Source: Gammaproteobacteria bacterium
GTDB lineage: Bacteria; Pseudomonadota; Gammaproteobacteria; UBA6429; Thiohalophilaceae
NCBI GenBank assembly: GCA_016125505.1
Contig: WGLP01000003.1
Span: 372,001 to 436,000 of the forward strand
Length of the DNA stretch: 64,000 nucleotides
Direction: 5' to 3'
How positions within the stretch are numbered: the first letter of the stretch is position 1; each line of letters starts with the position of its first letter. A program made the translations under genes and the position numbers. The notes under the pieces were generated by a model, which was not told the DNA's origin, did not search any database, and saw nothing but the letters and a program-made list of their open reading frames with translations. Shown here one piece after another: positions 58,564 through 64,000 of this stretch.

Positions 58564-60657
58564 TCAAACCTGGGCAAAGCGCTGGTTGTGTCCAACCCAG
58601 CGGTTGATTAATTGAGTCACCCGTTGCGGCTGGCTCAGCACAAGTTCATCGGTCCAGCGTTGCAGGCGCGGCAATAAATCCTGGTGTTTGACCAGATCGG
58701 CGATGCGGAGTTGCAACATGCCGGTCTGTCGCGTGCCCAGGATCTCACCGGGACCGCGCAATTCCAGATCTTTTCTGGCGATGACGAAGCCATCGTTGGT
58801 CTCGCGCATCGCCGCCAGCCGTGCCCGCGCATTCTCGGAAAGGCCGCCATGATACATGAGCACACAGGCACTGTCCTGGGTGCCGCGGCCGACGCGTCCC
58901 CGCAGCTGGTGCAATTGCGCCAGGCCAAAGCGTTCCGCGTTTTCGATGATCATCAGGCTGGCGTTGGGCACGTCCACACCGACCTCGATCACCGTCGTCG
59001 CCACCAGCAGGTCCAGCTTGTGTTGCTTGAACTGCTGCATGGTTTGTTCTTTCTGTTCCGGCTTGAGCCGGCCGTGCACCAGCCCTACCCGCACCTGTGG
59101 CAATGCCGCGGCCAGCGACTGCGCCGTATCTTCCGCGGCCTGACACTGCAAGACCTCCGATTCTTCAATCAGGCTGCACACCCAGTACACCTGGCGGCCC
59201 TGATCGCAAGCCACCTTGACGCGATGAACCACATCGGCGCGCCGGCTGTCCGGGATCACCACCGTCTCCACCGGCTTGCGTCCCGGCGGCAATTCGTCAA
59301 TCACGGAACAATCCAGGTCGGCATACACCGTCATGGTCAGGGTGCGCGGAATCGGTGTCGCCGTCATGATCAACTGGTGGGGATACTTGCCGGCCTTGAC
59401 GCCCTTTTCGCGCAGGGCCAGGCGCTGATGCACGCCAAAGCGATGTTGTTCGTCGATCACGACCAGGGCCAGATGATGAAACGTCACCTGCTCCTGGAAC
59501 AGGGCGTGGGTGCCGACGATCACCTGTGCCTCGCCATTCTCAATCGCCGTTATGGCGGTACGACGTTCCGCCGCCGGCAACTTGCCGGATAACCAACAGA
59601 TGTGAATGCCCATCGGCGTCAACCATTGACTGATATTTTTGAAATGCTGTTCGGCAAGAATTTCCGTCGGCGCCATCATCACCGCCTGGTAACCCGCCTC
59701 GATGGCCGACAACAGGGCACACACCGCCACCAGCGTTTTTCCCGAACCCACATCGCCCTGCACCAGTCGCTGCATCGGGTGTCCCTGTTGCAGGTCATGT
59801 TCGATTTCCTGAATGACGCGTTGTTGTGCCGCGGTCAGCGAAAACGGCAGGCCGGCCAGCAAGGCGGGTTTGAGTCTGTCCGAGGCAGGCAAAGAGATCG
59901 CTTCATGTTCCGCGGTCAGACTGCGCAACTGGCGCATGCTGCAGGTATAGGCCAGTAACTCCTCGAAGGCCAGACGCGTTTGCATGATGTGTTCGCGATC
60001 CTGCAGCGCCTGCACCGGGGCATCCGGTGGCGGTCGATGAATGTATTCCAGCGCCTGCGCCAGTTGCGGAAACTGATTCTGCGCCAGAATGGATTCGGGT
60101 AATAATTCGCTCAGCGCCAGTTTATTCTCGCGCAACAATTGCAGCGCCTGCTCGGTCAAGGCGCGCAGGGTTAACTGGTGCAGCCCTTCGGTAGTCGGAT
60201 AGATCGGCGTCAGCGATTCTTCCACGGCATTCAGTTCCGCATCGGGATCCACCCGCCGGTATTCGGGATGCACCATTTCCAGGGAGTGTGCGCCTTTGCG
60301 CGCCTCGCCGTAACAGCGCAGGCTCACGCCACGCGCCAGGGATTCCTTTTGCTGCGCATTGAAATGGAAAAACCGCAGGAGCAGACGCCCGGTGCCATCG
60401 GAAAGATGACACAACAGCATGCGCTTCCTGCCGTACTTGATCTCGGTCAGTTGCACCTCGCCCTGGACGACGGCGCTGTCGCCTGCGCGCAAACTGCCGA
60501 TGGGTACCACCCGCGTGCGATCTTCATACCGCAGCGGCAAATGAAACAGGAGGTCTTCGATGCAATGGATATCCAGACGCGCCAGCTTCTCCGCCACCCG
60601 CGGCCCCACACCCTTGAGTCGGTTTAACGGTGTTTGCGATTGTGAAGAACCTGCCAT
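58564..60657 (-). CDS. recG: ATP-dependent DNA helicase RecG
   Basis: 697 residues from the ATG at 60657 (TTG four codons upstream in frame). RecG reverses stalled replication forks and branch-migrates junctions. N-terminal wedge domain (LLFHLPLRYEDRTRV), helicase motifs I GDVGSGKTLVA, II DEQH in VVIDEQHRFG, III MTATPIPRTL and VI QLRGRVGRG, with the C-terminal TRG region GTRQTGML. Downstream of ridA with a hairpin element between them. Confidence 0.97.
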   Translation of the reverse strand: MAGSSQSQTPLNRLKGVGPRVAEKLARLDIHCIEDLLFHLPLRYEDRTRVVPIGSLRAGDSAVVQGEVQLTEIKYGRKRMLLCHLSDGTGRLLLRFFHFNAQQKESLARGVSLRCYGEARKGAHSLEMVHPEYRRVDPDAELNAVEESLTPIYPTTEGLHQLTLRALTEQALQLLRENKLALSELLPESILAQNQFPQLAQALEYIHRPPPDAPVQALQDREHIMQTRLAFEELLAYTCSMRQLRSLTAEHEAISLPASDRLKPALLAGLPFSLTAAQQRVIQEIEHDLQQGHPMQRLVQGDVGSGKTLVAVCALLSAIEAGYQAVMMAPTEILAEQHFKNISQWLTPMGIHICWLSGKLPAAERRTAITAIENGEAQVIVGTHALFQEQVTFHHLALVVIDEQHRFGVHQRLALREKGVKAGKYPHQLIMTATPIPRTLTMTVYADLDCSVIDELPPGRKPVETVVIPDSRRADVVHRVKVACDQGRQVYWVCSLIEESEVLQCQAAEDTAQSLAAALPQVRVGLVHGRLKPEQKEQTMQQFKQHKLDLLVATTVIEVGVDVPNASLMIIENAERFGLAQLHQLRGRVGRGTQDSACVLMYHGGLSENARARLAAMRETNDGFVIARKDLELRGPGEILGTRQTGMLQLRIADLVKHQDLLPRLQRWTDELVLSQPQRVTQLINRWVGHNQRFAQV

Positions 60658-60697
60658 GGCGGCGCACAAGAGAAGTCCGGAAAGTTTTTAGAAACCG

Positions 60698-60736
60698 TCG
60701 ATTGAAAACGTAGCGAGCGTAGCCGTTTTCAATCGA
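60698..60736. repeat. 39-bp hairpin element overlapping the ridA stop codon
   Basis: Perfect 13-base arms TCGATTGAAAACG and CGTTTTCAATCGA around the core TAGCGAGCGTAGC, a variant of the GTTACGAGC core at 7965 and 22056. The right arm contains the last ridA codon and its stop (60729-60731), so this arm looks native and the left one like an inverted copy of it. Weak tail, so terminator function is uncertain. Confidence 0.65.
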
Positions 60737-61112
60737 TGACCATGACGGCATCCATCTCCACCGCCGCCCCCTTGGGTAACGCCGCCACGCCAATGGCCGC
60801 ACGCGCCGGATACGGCTGGGAGAAATACTCGGCCATGATCTCGTTGACCTTGGGAAAGTTCGCAAGATCGGTGAGAAAGACATTCAGTTTAACCACGTGT
60901 TTGAGATCGCCGCCGGCAGCCTGCGCCACTGCCTTCAAATTATCAAACACGCGCCGGATCTGGGCACTGATGTCGCCCGTTACCAGTTCCATGGTCTCTG
61001 GAATCAGCGGAATTTGCCCGGACAGGTAAACTGTCTCGTCGACTTTCACCGCCTGGGAATAGGTCCCGATGGCCTGGGGTGCCTTGTCGGTATGGATGAT
61101 CTCACGTGCCAT
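60729..61112 (-). CDS. ridA: RidA family reactive intermediate/imine deaminase
   Basis: 127 residues, full length. Hydrolyses reactive enamine/imine intermediates formed by PLP enzymes. Signatures: [42 protein letters not shown] and the Arg-containing [22 protein letters not shown]. Lies between spoT (terminator in between) and recG. Confidence 0.96.
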   Translation of the reverse strand: MAREIIHTDKAPQAIGTYSQAVKVDETVYLSGQIPLIPETMELVTGDISAQIRRVFDNLKAVAQAAGGDLKHVVKLNVFLTDLANFPKVNEIMAEYFSQPYPARAAIGVAALPKGAAVEMDAVMVID

Positions 61113-61137
61113 GCATGTCTCCCTGTAGCTAATAAAA

Positions 61138-61158
61138 CGGCAGTGACTATCACTGCCG
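61138..61158 (-). terminator. Intrinsic terminator between spoT and ridA
   Basis: CGGCAGTGA-TAG-TCACTGCCG on the minus strand, nine perfect pairs, followed by TTTTATTA. It separates rpoZ-spoT from ridA. Confidence 0.88.
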
Positions 61159-61201
61159 GTGCATTGTATGCGTGACGGAATTGCTTATGCCAGTACTGTG
61201 T

Positions 61202-63301
61202 TTATTTTTGGGCGCGATTGATACGCACGACATTCGGCAGACTGCGCAGGTGTTTGATGATGCGCGCCAGGTGCTTGCGGTTTTTAACGGCGACGGTGAA
61301 CGTCAGTTGTGAATGCTGGCCGTCGCGTTCGTCCATCACCACGTTTTCGATATTGGCGTCGAGATCGGAAATGGTGGCGGCGATGGTGGCAAGCACACCG
61401 CGCTGATTCACCACCAGCAGGCGCAACTCCACCGGGAATTCACCGGCAACGTTGTCTTCCCACTCGACATCGATCCATTTTTCCGGCTTGTTGCGGTAAT
61501 CGGCGACGTTCTTGCAACCTTCGACATGAATCACCACGCCACGCCCCGCCGTGACAAACCCCAGGATCTTGTCGCCGGGAATGGGCCGGCAGCACTTGGC
61601 ATAGGTCACTACCGTACCCTCGGTACCCTTGATCGCCAGCGGCTTAGTCTCGCTGGTGCTGCTGCGGATTTCCTTGCCGGCCTTTTCTTCGTCACCCTGG
61701 ATCAAGGCGCGCGCCACCTGCATTGGCATGCGATTGCCCAGGCCGATATCCATCAGCAGACGATCGAAGCTTTTGACATTGAAGGACTCGGTCACCTGCC
61801 ACAGACTTTTCTCCGACAGCGACTGCAGATCGGTTTCATATTGCTCCAGACTCTTGTTCAACAGGCGCTGGCCGAGGCTCACCGCTTCGTCGTGTTGCAG
61901 GTTCTTCAGGAAGTTGCGAATGTTGGCCCGTGCCTTGGCGGTGTGCACGAAGTTGAGCCAGGCGGGATTGGGTCGCGCGCCGGCAGCGGTAATGATCTCC
62001 ACCGTCTGGCCGTTGCGCAATTCGCTGCGCAGCGGCATCAGGCGTCGATCGATCTTGACCGCAACGCACTGGTTACCCACATCGGTATGCACCGCATAGG
62101 CGAAATCAACTGCCGTCGCGCCGCGCGGCAAGGCCATGATCATGCCCTTGGGGGTAAAGACATAAACCTCATCCGGGAACAGATCGACCTTGACGTTTTC
62201 CAGAAACTCCATGGAGTTGCCGGCACGCTGCTGAATCTCCAATAAATCGAGCAACCACTGACGCGCGCGCGCCTGCGCACTGTTGCTGCTCTCATCGCCG
62301 CTCTTGTACAACCAGTGTGCGGCAATACCGGCCTCGGCCACGCGGTGCATGTCTTCGGTGCGGATCTGCACCTCGATAGGCACACCGTAGGGACTGAACA
62401 ATACCGTGTGCAGCGATTGATAACCGTTGGCCTTGGGGATGGCGATGTAATCCTTGAAGCGACCCGGCACCGGCTTGTACAGGTTATGCACGACACCCAG
62501 TACGCGATAACACATATCCACCGACTCGACGATAATGCGAAACGCGTACACATCCATGATCTCGTTGAACGGTACCTGTTTCTCACGCATCTTGTTGTAA
62601 ATGCCGTACAGGTGCTTCTCCCGGCCAATCACCTGGCCGCCAAGACCTTCCTGCTTGATGCGTTCGGTGATCGAACTCTCGATCTTGCTGACGATCTCCT
62701 TGCGGTTACCGCGCGACTTCTTCATGCGGTCGGCGATCACGCGATAACGCAGCGGATACAGGGCGGCGAAGCCCAGCTCTTCCAGTTCCAGACGCACCCG
62801 GTTCATGCCCAGGCGATTGGCAATGGGTGCATAGATCTCCAGCGTCTCGCGGGCGATACGACGGCGCTTGTCGGGGCGCATGGCGCCCAGGGTACGCATG
62901 TTGTGCAGACGATCGGCGAGCTTGACCAGGATGACGCGGATGTCCCGTGTCATCGCCAGGATCATCTTGCGGAAGTTTTCGGCCTGGGCCTCGATGCGTG
63001 ATTCAAATTCGATGTTGGTGAGTTTGCTGACGCCGTCGACCAGCTCCGCCACCTCCTCGCCAAACAACTTGATGATTTGTTCCTTGGCGGTGGGGGTGTC
63101 TTCGATAACGTCGTGCAGCAGGGCGGCGATGAGGCTCTTGGTGTCCATGCGCATCTCCGCCAGGATCTGCGCCACGGCCACCGGATGATAGATATACGGC
63201 TCGCCGCTGGCGCGCGACTGACCGTCGTGCGCCTCGGCACCAAATAAATAAGCCCGATAAACCTCCGCGATTTGATCGGGCTCAAGATAGTCCTCCAGCA
63301 T
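61202..63301 (-). CDS. spoT: Bifunctional (p)ppGpp synthetase/hydrolase SpoT
   Basis: 699 residues. Hydrolase HD domain HPVAVAQILAEM and LLHDVIEDTP (His63, Asp64), synthetase GREKHLYGIYNKM and YRVLGVVHNLY, TGS domain DLFPDEVYVFTPKG, and C-terminal ACT. Only one standard start (ATG 63301) is in frame, yet residues upstream (RISHLCE before MLEDYLEPDQI) continue the family alignment and the frame stays open back to the rpoZ stop; the true start may be a rare codon such as the CTG at 63310. Confidence 0.95.
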   Translation of the reverse strand: MLEDYLEPDQIAEVYRAYLFGAEAHDGQSRASGEPYIYHPVAVAQILAEMRMDTKSLIAALLHDVIEDTPTAKEQIIKLFGEEVAELVDGVSKLTNIEFESRIEAQAENFRKMILAMTRDIRVILVKLADRLHNMRTLGAMRPDKRRRIARETLEIYAPIANRLGMNRVRLELEELGFAALYPLRYRVIADRMKKSRGNRKEIVSKIESSITERIKQEGLGGQVIGREKHLYGIYNKMREKQVPFNEIMDVYAFRIIVESVDMCYRVLGVVHNLYKPVPGRFKDYIAIPKANGYQSLHTVLFSPYGVPIEVQIRTEDMHRVAEAGIAAHWLYKSGDESSNSAQARARQWLLDLLEIQQRAGNSMEFLENVKVDLFPDEVYVFTPKGMIMALPRGATAVDFAYAVHTDVGNQCVAVKIDRRLMPLRSELRNGQTVEIITAAGARPNPAWLNFVHTAKARANIRNFLKNLQHDEAVSLGQRLLNKSLEQYETDLQSLSEKSLWQVTESFNVKSFDRLLMDIGLGNRMPMQVARALIQGDEEKAGKEIRSSTSETKPLAIKGTEGTVVTYAKCCRPIPGDKILGFVTAGRGVVIHVEGCKNVADYRNKPEKWIDVEWEDNVAGEFPVELRLLVVNQRGVLATIAATISDLDANIENVVMDERDGQHSQLTFTVAVKNRKHLARIIKHLRSLPNVVRINRAQK

Positions 63302-63388
63302 TTCGCACAGGTGACTGATGCGAAAAGCGGTCGGATCCCCGTTGGGGGTAAGCTCTGTTATTGGCGTAGCAATTGCCGACGCTCCCGC

Positions 63389-63718
63389 TTATTCCTCGCC
63401 GCTGTCTTCCACGACCGGGCCAGCGGCCTCTTCAACGTCAGGCGGGACCATGTCCACGCCCGGGACAATCTCCATATCTTCCGCGGTAACCTCAACGCCC
63501 GCGGCCTGGGCCTTGGTCTCTTCCTCATCGAGGATCTTGTTGTCGACCAGGCCTTCGGCGATTTCACGCAGGGCCAGCACGGTGGGTTTGTCATTTTCCC
63601 AGGGCAGCATGGGCTCCTTGCCATACACCAACTGGCGGGAGCGCTTGGTTGCCAGCAGCACCAGCTCAAAACGGTTCGCAACGTGGTCTAGACAGTCTTC
63701 TACGGTTACACGGGCCAT
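63389..63718 (-). CDS. rpoZ: RNA polymerase omega subunit
   Basis: 109 residues. The core [30 protein letters not shown] and [10 protein letters not shown] is that of omega, which aids polymerase assembly and forms part of a ppGpp site. A long acidic tail (~65-109) extends beyond the E. coli protein (~90 aa). Followed by spoT, the normal neighbour. Confidence 0.96.
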   Translation of the reverse strand: MARVTVEDCLDHVANRFELVLLATKRSRQLVYGKEPMLPWENDKPTVLALREIAEGLVDNKILDEEETKAQAAGVEVTAEDMEIVPGVDMVPPDVEEAAGPVVEDSGEE

Positions 63719-63805
63719 GCACTACTCCTAAGTATCTGAATTCATTAAGCCACAAACGGGGCGCGCCTATGCGCGGGACTGGCGATTATACTGGCGAACC
63801 CTTGT

Positions 63806-64000
<195 letters not shown>

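Overview
The window is ordinary, gene-dense chromosome of a gammaproteobacterium. The evidence is gene order as much as gene content: pyrE ... slmA-argB-algC-dut-coaBC / radC-rpmB-rpmG, yfhL-coaD-rsmD-M16-M16 / ftsY-ftsE-ftsX ... rpoH, bioBFHCD, ubiC-ubiA beside recG, and recG-ridA-spoT-rpoZ-gmk are all classic gammaproteobacterial neighbourhoods. Two complete terminal-oxidase clusters (cbb3 and caa3) side by side show aerobic to microaerobic respiration. I cannot name the genus; a free-living Chromatiales- or Pseudomonadales-like lineage would fit. No tRNA, rRNA, CRISPR array, prophage, transposase or integrase was seen.

Layout. 1-9.3 kb: end of pyrE, a TSUP exporter, a secreted coiled-coil protein, then the minus-strand slmA-argB-algC-dut-coaBC block and the divergent radC-rpmB-rpmG block. 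9.4-20.2 kb: a degenerate EAL-HDOD protein, an orphan hydantoinase/oxoprolinase, a gliding-type ABC export operon (ATPase, permease, GldG-like, DUF4340), mutM, gamma-glutamyltranspeptidase and a small outer-membrane barrel. 20.5-31.7 kb: beta-carbonic anhydrase, pirin, ferredoxin, coaD, rsmD, a pair of M16 peptidases, ftsYEX, a two-receiver diguanylate cyclase and rpoH. 31.7-34.5 kb: an uncharacterised membrane coiled-coil/VWA pair and a 31-aa membrane peptide. 34.5-42.9 kb: ccoNOQP-ccoGHIS, cbb3 oxidase with its copper and redox assembly factors. 43.1-50.2 kb: coxB-coxA-small ORF-cox11-coxC, then SURF1, an SCO-like protein and cyoE, with no ctaA. 50.6-55.6 kb: biotin synthesis (bioBFHCD, no bioA). 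55.6-64 kb: comF, an outer-membrane protein, ubiA, ubiC, recG, ridA, spoT, rpoZ and the end of gmk.

The two most interesting signals are non-coding. (1) The rpoH leader carries a near-perfect CIRCE operator (TTGGCACTC-N9-GAGTGCTAA) laid exactly over a sigma70-like promoter, with a sigmaE-like promoter (GGAACTC-N16-TCTAA) interleaved; this would put the heat-shock sigma factor under HrcA and envelope-stress control together. (2) Four intergenic hairpins (7965, 22056, 54080, 60698) share the same inner core sequences (GTTACGAGC ... AAGCGCAGTA and derivatives), yet each has its own unrelated pair of inverted arms; two overlap stop codons and one supplies the ribosome-binding site of bioF. A fifth hairpin (22964-23063) has the same plan with a different core. 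This looks like a family of mobile or templated hairpins that acquire locus-specific arms.

Protein-level curiosities are a VWA protein with intact MIDAS residues co-transcribed with a membrane coiled-coil protein, unannotated small membrane ORFs in both oxidase clusters, a diguanylate cyclase whose first receiver has lost its phospho-aspartate, and an AT-rich patch inside the GldG-like gene.
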